This document shows positions 30,284 through 41,469 of a stretch of 64,000 nt of DNA, piece by piece. Origin of the DNA: Enoplolaimus lenunculus (taxonomy: Eukaryota; Nematoda; Enoplea; Enoplida; Thoracostomopsidae); assembly GCA_030248215.1 (NCBI GenBank), contig JASANG010000727.1, positions 62,001-126,000 on the forward strand, read 5' to 3'. Under the pieces are notes generated by a model that saw only the letters and a program-made list of their open reading frames with translations, did not search any database and had not been told where the DNA came from. The first letter of the stretch is position 1. Each line of letters begins with the position of its first letter. The translations under genes and the position numbers were made by a program.

Positions 30284-31109
30284 ATAATGCTACTACAAGC
30301 TCAGTCAGTGTACAAGTTGAACAAATAAAAAAAAACGCAATATAACTGCAATAATTGTGAAATATATGAGACACAGACAATGAACTAAAAACGATAAATT
30401 TAAAAAGGTTTCAACTGTGTCAAACTTGTTTCGAATAATAGCATCGGTCAAAAAATACACGAGACGCAAAATACTGAAAATACACAGAATATAAATACCT
30501 CAAACATCAATATACTAGAAAATCTGACTAACATGCAAGCTTTCGGTCATCCTAAATTGGGGGAGGGGGTTAAGGTACAAATTCAACGCGTGCCGGGTAC
30601 ATTCTTTTGTACATAGAGTGTACCCAGTTGCACACTCTTGTTGAAACCAGTATCAACTCTTGGTGATAACCCGTAAATCCGAAATCACGTCAGTCAGAGA
30701 ACTAAGGCCTATCATATTTTAGGACATATATTTGATGCTTCAGACTGAGACCTGGACTTATCGTTAGACATAGGAACGTTGGGCGAATGTGGGTTTTCAC
30801 GGTTTAATATACCTGTGAGAAGTTCGTGATTTTGACTCAGCCTGTATCCTGTATCGCCTGTATAGTCCTTTACCTCGATGTATGCTAATCGCTCTGATTT
30901 AGTAAACGCGGCCGGTAATTGTTTATTAAAAATCCCAACCCGAAACCCGTATAACACCGAATATCCAATATTAACACCAGCAAATTACAGGTTATGCGAT
31001 TTAACTGGTAACCTGAGCCGGAATCCTTAAAGCCGACGCCTGAATCTGATTTAATCCAGCCACTGGCTTTACCGTTACTAATATTTTTGCCGTTTTCCAG
31101 AATCCGTGC
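30284..31109. other. No recognised gene
   Basis: A minus-strand open frame (30957-30712, 81 codons) has no family I recognise and no splice context that would support it. The rest is unassigned. Confidence 0.35.
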
Positions 31110-31253
31110 AATTCTAACCCCGTTAGAATTACACCCTGTTAAACCGTGTACTCTAACCCCGTTAGAGTTACACCAAATTTCCGACCAATCTAACCCCGTT
31201 AGATTTGGCCAAGCCGTTGTAGAATAATAAATCTAACCCCGTTAGATTTATTA
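31110..31253. repeat. Four hairpins with a shared core and changing outer stems
   Basis: Four copies of CTAAC-CCC-GTTAG lie at 31110-31130, 31146-31173, 31185-31208 and 31225-31253. Beyond the core each copy has a different stem that still pairs. The first is a perfect 9-bp stem ending AATT, and the last a perfect 13-bp stem TAATAAATCTAAC with loop CCC. The middle two have one or two imperfections. Confidence 0.85.
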
Positions 31254-31310
31254 GACTACGTTTTCCCCAGGTTCTCCGGTAACTCCCAAATTTCCTTTTA
31301 GCACATGACA

Positions 31311-31327
31311 CCAGTATCCAATACTGG
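31311..31327. repeat. Hairpin CCAGTAT-CCA-ATACTGG
   Basis: Perfect 7-bp stem with a 3-nt loop, about 60 bp after the CTAACCCCGTTAG group. Confidence 0.7.
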
Positions 31328-31703
31328 GTAATTCTGCGCCCTGCGCAACGCCGAGTAACTCCGAAACACCGTGGTTTCCTTCACATCCTATGCCACCGTG
31401 ACTACCTTAATCTAATCCACTTCGGACCTACTTACCAATTACTTCCGCTTTCACACCAACCGTATAAAATGTAACTCAAGTGCAAACTCCGTATATCGCA
31501 ACTATCCAAAAACAACCGTCAGTTTCCACCAGCTAAGAGTACTAGAATGATTCCGGTCCTGGCTACCCTTTTCGGCATCTCGACCTCATTTGCATTTCAC
31601 CGACACCCACAATTGTGTGTCCGCTATGCATTTGAGGTCCAGAGCCACACACCCGGTTCTGGTTCCAACACAACAACAACACCCGAGACACCCATAACAA
31701 TAA

Positions 31704-31739
31704 AGCACCATATTGGTGCTGACATAGCCTAGCTATGTC
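31704..31739. repeat. Two back-to-back hairpins
   Basis: AGCACCA-TAT-TGGTGCT is followed directly by GACATAG-CCTAG-CTATGTC. Each has a perfect 7-bp stem and nothing between them. Confidence 0.75.
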
Positions 31740-32086
31740 CTTAGTCGCAAATATAGCCAATATTAAATGCAACACTATTCAATAACGTCATACGGCCACA
31801 CAGGGCCCAGGTAAGTTTCACATTGCGGACACAGCCGCCATAGCATCGATTTAACAATTTCTACGCCTTGTAGCAACGCCTAAGCCTAACTTAAGTTCTA
31901 AGAGAGACTAGGTGGAGCCAGGGACTCCCTTAAGGTATGGTTTTGATATAGGGTTTTATTTTATATTTTAGTTTTAGTTTGAAATAGGTTTAAGTGTGGC
32001 ACAGCCACCTACAACCCAGTCTACTTGCATTCAGGGAGGAAATTGGCCGGAAGTCAATCCCATACAGAATTTTCCAGTTTTAAATA

Positions 32087-32266
32087 ATCTAGCACGTCCT
32101 GGATTTTCATGGAGAAAATCCATGCCATGCTAGATTTTTACAGTGGAAAACTCTGAACGCGCTTCCAGGCCGGGCTAGAGTTTTTGAGCTTCATGGATAA
32201 AAACTAGTGCGGGCTAGAATTTCTGTAGAGAAGACTAGCCTGGCCTAAATTCTGGGGAGTTTAGCC
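32087..32266. repeat. Series of hairpins with related but different stems
   Basis: At 32087-32135, ATCTAGCA/TGCTAGAT (8 bp) encloses TGGATTTTC/GAAAATCCA (9 bp) with a 5 x 5 internal loop. More hairpins follow at 32175-32207 (CTAG..TTTTT/AAAAACTAG), 32212-32240 (GGCTAG/CTAGCC) and 32242-32266 (GGCCTAAA/TTTAGCC). They look like diverged tandem units of 25-50 bp. Confidence 0.7.
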
Positions 32267-32784
32267 TGGCCCGGATCTTCCGGTTGGAAAATTTACCTGG
32301 CCCGGACACTTCGGGAGAAAACCTAGGCGGAAAACTCAGGCCGTTATACCGGAACACCTGCCAAAAAATCTACCGGAGCCTGAGGTCGGTTTTTCACTGC
32401 ATTCGGAGGAGGGGTTTCTGTTGTACCCTGCCGGATATTACGATTTCGATATTCGGAAGAAGCAAATCCCAGATATAGCGCTCTTCTTTTATTTACACCG
32501 CTCTAACAAAATTAACAATCTTTAATGCGTTAACGATAAAAAGTGTATAATGAGAACACGCCCAATGATATTAATACAGTTTTTAATGTATGGCGATTTG
32601 AGCCATTGTTAAATTAAAGGATGTAACGGTATAACCCAGGATGAAAACGGATACTAAAAATAACAGAAACGGAAAACGGATTTTGCTGTATAAAAGTTTA
32701 AAAGACGTTACAGTTTTATCAACACAATTGAGGCATGTAAATATTAAACTGTCTTTCTAAGATTTAATACAAAATATAGCGATA

Positions 32785-32880
32785 AGCGTAAACCTAAGCC
32801 AAAGACATGAAAAAATAGTCTAAAGCTTACTCTTTTCATGTCCCACAGAAAAACGTTCCACATCTGATCTTTACATGGGC
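32785..32880. mobile_element. Truncated hAT MITE, group B
   Basis: It carries AAACCTAAGCC steps, the group's AGTCTAAAGCTTACTC segment and the right end GATCTTTACATGGGCC. The left end is lacking. Confidence 0.5.
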
Positions 32881-33450
32881 CGAAATGTTCAAGGTTTTGG
32901 ACAAATTTCGTAATTTTTACTTCATATCGAGCAATTGCAGCAATTTGCGATGAAAAAATGCGAGAAATATACGTGATTTTTAACTAATTTAGAGCATAAA
33001 AAATATAAAAATTTCCGGAATTTCAATAATGGAAGCGGACACAGATGTTTACCGGAAACGGTTATCCGGTTACACCCTGGTATAACCTGAGCGTAAGATT
33101 AATGTTGGAGCTAAAAATGTGCAACTAAGATTACTTAATCACACACTGTAAAGGAATTCAACTGGATTTCTGCCCAGCTATAAATCGCAGAACTGTACTA
33201 AAAATCTGAACGCAACAGCGACATTGTAGAAAAATGATTCAATGACGTAGCCGGGGAAAGCAATTGTAGTTAAAATCTCCGTTTTGTAATTTTTGTCTAC
33301 GAATTTTTAAGAAACTTTTTTAGTTTTTTTAACACAAAAACCCCTTTTGAAATCCCCTCTTTTTAAAACCCGGCTTCTCACATACTGACTCCTGCCAAGC
33401 TATCAACGTATCAACAGTCCAACTTTCAATTTCCAGATGAATTCCGCACA

Positions 33451-36400
33451 TCACTCCGATTGTTCTTCCTCAGATTCTGATATTTCTTCACTATCAACAT
33501 CTGATGCATTCGACTTTTGTTGTTTTTTCACCACCGGTTCTTCATTCTCGCTATCTTCTTCATTATTGTCATTATTAGCGTTATTTTCCTTGTCAGACTT
33601 TTCCTCTTCGGAATCATTCTGCGATTGAGGAAACCTGCGTTTATTCCTCAATCCTCTCATTTTCTGGTTCTCACCATCATCTTCATTGTCATTCTCAGAA
33701 TCGTCATTTTCACTGCCATCTGCATTACTTGCACTTTCTTGATCATTATCGTTATTTTCTTTGTCGTCACGTTCAGTTTCGTCTCCGCTTTCATCGACGT
33801 TATCTTCTCCCGAGCTGTTCACTTCTCTAAACAATACGACACTAACAATAGCAAAAATTTCGAAACACTACCAACCAACCTGTCATCATTTCATTGACTC
33901 GTGTTACTTTGATGGCCGTACCGTTTTTCCACGGGAATCCAGTATAGTAACCTTATGCTTTAGACTAGAAATGCCCCTGGGTCCGGCCACGGTACTGGAG
34001 TCTGCCCCAGCCCCGGCACCAACACGTCATATGCGGGGTCCTAACCAGGGCCAGTTTTTATAGAGGATCCTTAATCGACTCGCATGAAAAACAATACTAT
34101 CACGTATTTACCATTACGTGTTCTAATTTGTCCCCATTTAGTACCGGCACCGGCCCCTTGGCGAACTGAAAATTTATGGTTCTTCATCATTAAGGGCGCT
34201 TAGGTATACGATAAAAAATAAATCATGTTTTCAGAACTGCTATAACTACGGATAAGTCATCAAAATGATTTACCTGTTATGTATGCTCACAAAATAGGCA
34301 CCAACATCTGGCTTGTCGGGGGGCAAGCTCAAAATTTTGCAAGCCGACTTTTTGTACCATTTTTAATTCTAGATCGTGTTTCCAACTCAACTGAAGATTA
34401 CTCATCGCTCAACATGACAAAAATTCCCCGCAAACGCTAATAATAATTTTAACTAATATTACTGACAACTTTACCAGAAGTTGAAAGAAGCACAATTATA
34501 TAAAATATAGATAATCTATAATTGAAACTGTGATTAACATATATTTTATATATTAGTCACAGCTTCAGTTTATCATAAGGCTCTGGCGGGTTGAACTTGT
34601 TGCTGCAAGGTACTTTCGAATGCTGTATGCCCTAAAACGGTCTTTATATAATTGTGCTTTTTTCTGTTCATTATTGAATTGTACTAGTTACTGTAGGCTT
34701 CTGTTGTACTCTGCCAGGGCGTAGCCAAGATATCGCAAAAAGGGTGCGTTACATAAAAATTTCGATGCTGGCTTTCCTGTTTCACGAATAAGTTTCTAAT
34801 AGCCCATTAACCAAAAACCCAAAGGGGAAGACGGTTTAAGTAACCCCCGGCTACGCCCTTAGTAGCGTGTCCACGCGATTATGTGCTACATTACCCTCAA
34901 TATCTTTTTATATATTACCTTTCGTCAATATTTTCCTGCTCGGTAGCGTTGGCTGCTTCTTCAGCTAACTCTTGTACTTCATCTTCCATTAATTCCGCTT
35001 CAGGTTGTAACTGCAATAGTCGCATTTCTTGCGCTGCTTCTTCCTGTTCGTTCAGAGGGCGATGAGTTACTATCAGACGTGAATTATTAACGTGCGATGG
35101 TCCGTCCAAATGACGCCGTTTGTTGAGTCTAACCCTGTAGACATACCATAAACCCTTCCCAGAATTGGATCAATCTGGTTACAATCTGTATACTGATACT
35201 CTATACTAAATACGTTCGAAGTTCGAAGCCATTTTAGTTTCCCCATATAAATTCAAGCTGGCCTCTACGCCTTTTTTCGAATACAGGTGTTATGGCCAAA
35301 TCCTACTTATATCAAGAATAGTTTTTCAATTCGTCTGGACCAATTTTAACCAATAAATTAATGTTGCGCCGCAACTTCTAAATTTAGAGTCGCAATTTTA
35401 TTGTTCTGGCATTAAACTGAGCAACTTGGGAGTATTTGTAGCAAGTGATATGTTGACATGTTTAATGATAAATACTTAACAGTAAATAATAACAGGTGCC
35501 GGAGAAATCTAATTTCGGACTCTGCTTTTAATATATCAATATGGTGTCTCAACTTCGCATAACAGTAGCGAACACAGTTATTGCCCTAACCTGGTTTCAA
35601 GTTCGTTATAATAGACGCCGTCGTTTCGAAAAACCAAAAAATAATTTTCTTCGTAACCTTTCGATGCTTTATTTTTAACATTCCAGTTATATTCCCGTGC
35701 CAATTTGTAATCGTATCTGAAAAAAATTAATAATACGACAGTTAAATATTGCTTAACGGCAACGCAAATTGAAGCATATTCTGAACTTTGATCAAATAAT
35801 TGTAAAGTCTAAACATTCAAATTAAGTACATATCTAAGATCTATCGGTGGCATTATAGTTGTAACGATTTTAATGCCTTTCGGTGTCGTCCGTTGTCATT
35901 ATTGGTCACCACATTGGAATTGACATTCGGCAGTGGACGGCACCGTAATCAATTTGTAAACTAAAATCTTTTAATTTGCTGCGCCAACTGGCGCCGCACG
36001 ACAAATACAGTTCCACCAGAAATCAATAATATGGCCATTTAAATAAATTCTTACTGTGCATCAGGATCAAAATCAATTTCATTCTCAGTATCTCGACCAC
36101 GTTTTTGCATTGTGTCTTCCGTGGGTAGAAAATATGCAACAAATTGTTCACCGCTTTCATCCATCATGCCACGAATTAACGCATGCGTGACTTCTTTTGG
36201 TGCGTCTTTTGTCTGAGAAGTCTTTGGAACCGGATCAGAATCAAACATAACCTAACATAACCAAAAATGTTTAAAAATTGCGAACCAGCGGCAATAGGAA
36301 AATATCAGTAGTTAATATGCTTATGGATTCATCAGTTAACACATAATATGAACATGCATTGGCAACAGCGCTGCAATTGGAATTTTTCAAACCACTCTAA

Positions 36401-39063
36401 CCCGAATTTTCCTGATAAGAAAACTTGGATGCGGAATTATACTTAGTAACTGGGGTTTAAGCTGTGACGGCTGACAGTCCGTTCAACTTAGACTCGCGCT
36501 CTAATCAATTATGATGCATTGATGGCAATTCTTCCAACAGCCTATTTAGCCGTTCGAACTATGACCTGTAAAACGTGATGACTAAATCATAATACGTGAA
36601 AACCTGTGCGCAAGCTATTTTCCATAGATCAAAGTCAGGAAATATCGGCAATTCTTGCACGGCACGAACACCCGGTTTGCTGTAGTGTTGAACACATGGT
36701 GATTTTACAGCTTCAAAACTTTTCTGTATAGCATCAATTTGACTTTCACGATCTTTATAGAACGTATCAGCGTTGAGTTTCTTTCGAACATTATAGCCAA
36801 CTTTTGTTTCATGTCTTTCTGTAGCAGTTCCGTACCGAGTAAATTCTTGTCCAATATATCTGGAAACAAAATACTGTTATAACTTGATTTCATATTTACA
36901 TAGATCAGGGTGCAACCGGAATTACAATTTACCGGAACCGGAAAGTGAAAAATGCATTTCACCAAAAATTTCATTTTAATCGTATTTTTTGCTCTAGTAT
37001 TTTTGAAACAACCTTAGTCGAAAATAGGTATTTATTTTATTTGTTGTATTGTAGGTTTTCGTCGTCGACTGAAGTGAAATCCACCATCAATGGCTTATAT
37101 TCGGAGTACGAGTGGCTTTCAAAAGAGATTCTTAAAAATTAGCAAGGTTAAGAAAACGGCCAAATTATAACGCCGAAATTTTTAAAATCCGGTAAAAATT
37201 TACCGGAACCGGAAGGTGAAAAAATGCCGGAACCGACATAGATTATATTATACTGTACATGATACCTTTGTGTCAATAAATTGCACATGCATATATTCAA
37301 CGGTATTCCTAAAATTTTAAAAAACAATAGCGGCTGCACACAAAAGGGCGAAAGCTTTGGAGCTAAAAGTGGTAGCAAAAAGTTGTGGGGGCAAAATTTA
37401 GGGGCAAACGCGAAAGGTGATGTGCGAAACGTGGTTGGGGAGAAAGGTGGGGTGCAAACTTTACATGTCCCGTGTATGCCTATTTCTTAACCTAAGTAAA
37501 ATCTTTCGTTTTTAAAATATAGAGTAACAATTACTAGAACACTTTGATATAAATTAATCGTGCTTTTACTCGGTTTTTCGGAGCCACGGGACAATTTTTG
37601 AGTGTTGTTGGGCACGCTTGGTCTCAGTGGAGAAGCGTTCTTCCTCTTCCAGCAGCTTTGCATCAGCAGGATCTAGAGGGTACCCGCCGGTATCTTCTAT
37701 TTCAATCGGAACATGATACGTGTCAGGATTAATCAGATCGATTTTAACACCAAGATCGGCTTCAGTCAGTATTTCGAATTTGTAATTCTTTTCAAGGCTC
37801 GTTGCTTGATATTGAACAAACCTAATAAAAAGTTAGTGCGTGCGCATGCTACATATTGAGCTTCGTAACTTTTAAGTACCTAACAAACAAACTTCAATAT
37901 GGTACCTGCCCGGCTATGACATATAAGCCACGTTAGAATATACAAGGTCTGCAAGACCCTTGTTCGAAGGTATACTCAAAGTTAAAGACCAGTCTGGGAA
38001 TCAAACCTCGGCCCTCTTGCACTCGAGTCAAACACGCTACCCTACCACTATACTCAGAGTGCGATCGGATACTCAATTCCGGTTAAATATCCGGCAAAAA
38101 ACTAATATCCGTATCCGGTTCCGATGAGAACTTACCAGACACCGGATATTAACGTTTGTGGTGGTGAAAAATATATGCTATAGAACTGTTTACTACAAGT
38201 ATTCTTACTGCGCTTTCATTTCTGGGCAAGTCAACAAGCTAACTTTTCTACTACACTGAGGCAAAATTGAAAAATCCATGCGCTAACGATTAATTTAAAT
38301 TCAACAAACATACAAATACTTAAGTGTAACTCAAATATTTCCAACTGCGCACAACTTTATATGCTACATCCGGTAAATATGCGGTTCCACTAAAAATTCA
38401 ATATCCGATTCCAGTATATATCATCTGGTCGCAGCCTGACGACAGTTCAAGCATATTTCTTGCGATTTTTCGTTACAGATGTGCTGCAATTGTACGAAAA
38501 ATTTCGGCGCGTCCGACAATTTTTTATCCAAAATATTACAAAGCCCCGTGAAGATCTGAAATTTTCATACTTCAACATTCGTTTTCCGTTTACGTTATTG
38601 CGATCACTATCCGTTTCCGTTATTTCTACCGTCCGTTTACAACCTGATACCGACATTCTCTTTTTACGGTCGGTCGTCTCGGACCACGAATATAGGCTGC
38701 TGTTTGCTAGGCCGGTCTCGGTGGGACCTCCATGTTTGAACTTTACGGTCTGGAAGTACGTATACTTTTGCGCGACTCAAATAGTTCAAACTCCTCAAAT
38801 TCAGAAATATTCGTTTGGCCGATTAAAATTCACCATGCTTCGGCATCAGCTAAATTAATGTTAGCTCTCACTGAAATCTACCTCGCAGGATCAAACGGAT
38901 ACGTTATAAATTTCGGATCAAACGGTATGTCTGGAAGATTATTGTTGTACTTGACACGAGAAATCAATTCACTACTTGGTCGATCTTCGCGACTTCTTGC
39001 TGGGCGATCTACTCTAAATGACGAGCTGGATTGGCCAGATTCCCTGATAGTCGGAGGAGCCAT
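33451..39063 (-). CDS. PAF1: PAF1, RNA polymerase II-associated factor 1, 7 exons
   Basis: Exons in coding order are 39063-38882, 37821-37570, 36859-36604, 36251-36055, 35716-35591, 35134-34919 and 33826-33451. They give 1605 nt and 534 residues, against 531 in human. Recognisable blocks in order are [89 protein letters not shown] and [12 protein letters not shown]. An acidic Ser/Glu/Asp-rich tail of about 125 residues follows, as is usual for the family. PAF1 is the scaffold of the nuclear Paf1 complex (with CTR9, LEO1, CDC73, RTF1), which promotes Pol II elongation and co-transcriptional histone modification. The ATG precedes the conserved MAPPTI start. One donor is weak (exon 3, CAG|GTTTTC). 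Introns hold hAT-type MITEs and other repeat ends. Nothing suggests inactivation. Confidence 0.95.
34306..34640. mobile_element. Uninterrupted copy of the TGGCTTSTC element (PAF1 last intron)
   Basis: From TGGCTTGTCGGGGGGC through TTCTAGATCGTGTTTCCAAC and TATTAGTCACAGCTTCAG to GAATGCTGTATGCCC it matches both halves of the interrupted element at 41470-42706, which makes it a reference for the insertion point there. Confidence 0.6.
36906..37235. mobile_element. hAT MITE with CCGGAA ends in PAF1 intron 2
   Basis: It starts CAGGGTGCAACCGGAATTAC. The exact 8-bp duplication ACATAGAT flanks it (36898-36905, 37236-37243), although the right end stops at ATGCCGGAACCG and lacks the outer TTGCACCCTG. 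Confidence 0.8.
37985..38065 (-). mobile_element. tRNA-like sequence (SINE head or pseudo-tRNA)
   Basis: Read on the minus strand it has TAGTGGTAGGGTAGC (A-box-like) and GAGGTTTGATTCCCA (B-box-like). No sound cloverleaf is evident. Confidence 0.4.
38058..38438. mobile_element. hAT-like MITE with ATCCGG ends in PAF1 intron 1
   Basis: The left end CAGAGTGCGATCGGAT and the complement of the right end ATCTGGTCGCAGCCTG are similar inverted termini, with ATATCCGG steps inside both. Its left end overlaps the tRNA-like stretch. Confidence 0.5.
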
Positions 39064-40389
39064 GATAATGCGATAACAAACTCAGCTACTGGAATACGTA
39101 ATTTAATTCAAACATAACTTACAGTACAGATGCAAGCTTAAACAATATTTAAAGACCCAGAAATATGTGGCTACTACCCACAACCTTCAAATTTTCCAGT
39201 GTGCACTCTACCACTAAGCTTCATAGTGGCAACAAAGGTTCGGATCATCCGGGTTCGGCAACAATAAAAAATTTAAATCACTGTTAAATAAATCAATGCG
39301 CGAAACATATCAACATTTAAACCTTATGCGGCTGATATTGAGTTGGTATTCTAAAACAATTTATAGATATATCTTAAATTTGCAACATGCAAAATTTGGA
39401 TTCGGATTCGAATAACACTCTGTTGTTCCAACTGCTTACATCGTCATCTGTTGTATCGGGAACGTGCACACCTGGACTTATGCTTTTCCTAGCTATATCT
39501 TTACCTCGGCTTTGCTGTTCTATCTATTCCGAGCTTTGCAGTCATGATGTTGTCATAATTATAAACCGATACTGTATTAGTTTCCCATTTAAAAATCAGG
39601 TTCTTGTGCTTATCTTAGGTTAGTACTTAAGTCCGTCCCTGCAAACCAGATATTAGTGCCTTTAAACTTAAGCAACCTTAAGCCCTTTCTTAAGTTTTCT
39701 GTTATAAATCATAGAATTCAACGCTGAAATACGTAAGATATATCTTGACTTTAAGCCCTAGCTGTTAGTACTTAAGTCTGAGGCCTACCAATTTCAGTTA
39801 CATTACCTACGACTTAAGTCCAAAAGATCGACTATTACGTCATGTTTCTGCAACCCAGCCATTGTGTATTTTAGTACAGAAAAGGACTGCGTTGAAATTG
39901 AAAACATCTCCATTATTTTGTAGCTAACCAGTCGCTAATACGAAAATCGCAGGATCCATAACTAATTGTTAGTAGTTGAAACACACATTTGAGAATATAA
40001 AATATCCAAAAGTTTCACATAGCTAGTTTTCCGGCAACATATGTTTTCATAACAGCCATAATACATTCTAAACAAAATCATACGATAGCAAATTCAACAG
40101 ACCTGACAATGTTTTCAGATAAAAGGGGAGTAGGCCCACTTATATGGTCTAATCAAACGTCAAAGGTTTTTAAATTTATAAAATTCAGATAAGTCAATCT
40201 TTTTTAAAATTTCACAAAAAGTAATTGCATTTGAAGCAGTAACTACCGGAAAATCATTTACTTTTTCGGGAAGGGTATTCCACAAATAGATAAATCTATA
40301 TGCAAAGTATGCTTTATAACAATCTAAGCGCCGTTTATTAGATTCATATTGTGATAAGTTGGGTAGGCCTGCGTACGACAGTTTTTCAG

Positions 40390-40500
40390 TTTTTAGTTCT
40401 CAGCAGCTGAAAATGAGGGACGCTCCCAATTGGTTTCGAACTCGGATCGACAGATTTTCAGTCCAGCGCGCTATCCACTGAGCCACGCCGCCTCACAATC
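40390..40500 (-). mobile_element. tRNA-Phe-like SINE head or pseudo-tRNA
   Basis: On the minus strand it has GTGGCTCAGTGGATAGCGCG (A box), an anticodon-loop-like CTGAAAATCT that would read GAA, and GAGTTCGAAACC (B box). The acceptor ends do not pair, so it is not a working tRNA. Confidence 0.45.
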
Positions 40501-40899
40501 AACTGCTGAGTTTTTCTGTTTTTATGCCTTATAAGAACCTCAACATTATACACGTGTATCTTGGTTCTTCAATGTTTTACTGCTGCTGCATCTGAAGGCA
40601 CTACATATGCAGCAGTGTTTTTACCGATGTACAGCATCAGCATGAGGTTATTATTTGCCTCCATGCATCCGCATGTCACACGTATCCTCAGTTTCTTGGG
40701 AGTGTGCACGCGTTTTTGCATCAATAGCCATTGCGAAAAAGTCCTCAGGCTTTAAATCCACGTCACCATAAAAAGTTTAATACCCAAGGACCAAACCGTT
40801 TTTAGCCTACGAATTTCTAGTATCTCAAGGTTGAGGTTACGTAGTGGATCTAGGTAAGTGACCATGGGCCATCGTAGTGTAGTGTAAGCATGTAGAGGT

Positions 40900-41390
40900 G
40901 GGCTACGTGGCGCAGTGGTAGAGTGCTCGCTTAAGGATTTATAGGCTAAGAGTTCGATCCCCGCTCTAGCCCGTTCCAGCTGCTTAGTAAAAGGTCTGAT
41001 GTCCCGGCTCCTACCTAGACTGACATGGGGCTACGCCGTGACCGCAATGGCAAATTGCCGCGCTATGAGCACGGTATCCAGTCGAAAATAGGATGGACGG
41101 TCAAGGAACGACCTTGTTGAAAATAAGGGCATGTAAGCATATGAGACATGCTTGTCCTGGTGCATACGCAATAAATGCAATGCACATTGTGTTGTACGGT
41201 CGACACATATAATCGACGAAAAATGCAGTTGGAGAGGCGGGCTACGTGGCGCAGTGGTAGAGTGCTCGCTTAAGGATCCATAGGCTGAGAGTTCGATCCC
41301 CGCTCTAGCCCGCTTTTCCAGCTGCTTAGTAAAAGGTCTGATGTCCCGGCTCCTACCTAGACTGACAGTCTAGCAAACAACAGACGGATA
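40900..41390 (+). mobile_element. tRNA-derived SINE, two heads in tandem
   Basis: Heads begin at 40900 and 41239 (GGGCTACGTGGCGCAGTGG), 339 bp apart. Each has a B box AGTTCGATCCCCGC and a shared tail GCTGCTTAGTAAAAGGTCTG. The first has a longer body leading into the leader (GACATGCTTGTCCTGGTGC) of the second. A leader fragment also occurs at 44652-44690. Confidence 0.7.
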
Positions 41391-41469
41391 AAATACTTCT
41401 GAATTTTTCAAGTACAGTAATATCAGACAAGAGATAAGGCGACCAGACTGGTGAACAATAATCCATAAC

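Noticed and set aside
33517-33897. Plus-strand open frame opposite PAF1 exon 7
   Set aside because: It mirrors the acidic low-complexity tail of PAF1 on the other strand.
38460-38858. 132-codon plus-strand open frame in PAF1 intron 1
   Set aside because: It runs through repeat-like AACGGA/TCCGTT sequence, ends opposite PAF1 exon 1, and matches no known family.
40900-41310. Functional tRNA genes at the GGGCTACGTGGCGCAG heads
   Set aside because: Acceptor ends pair but the T-arm stem does not, and the heads sit in a repeated longer unit, so they are SINE heads.
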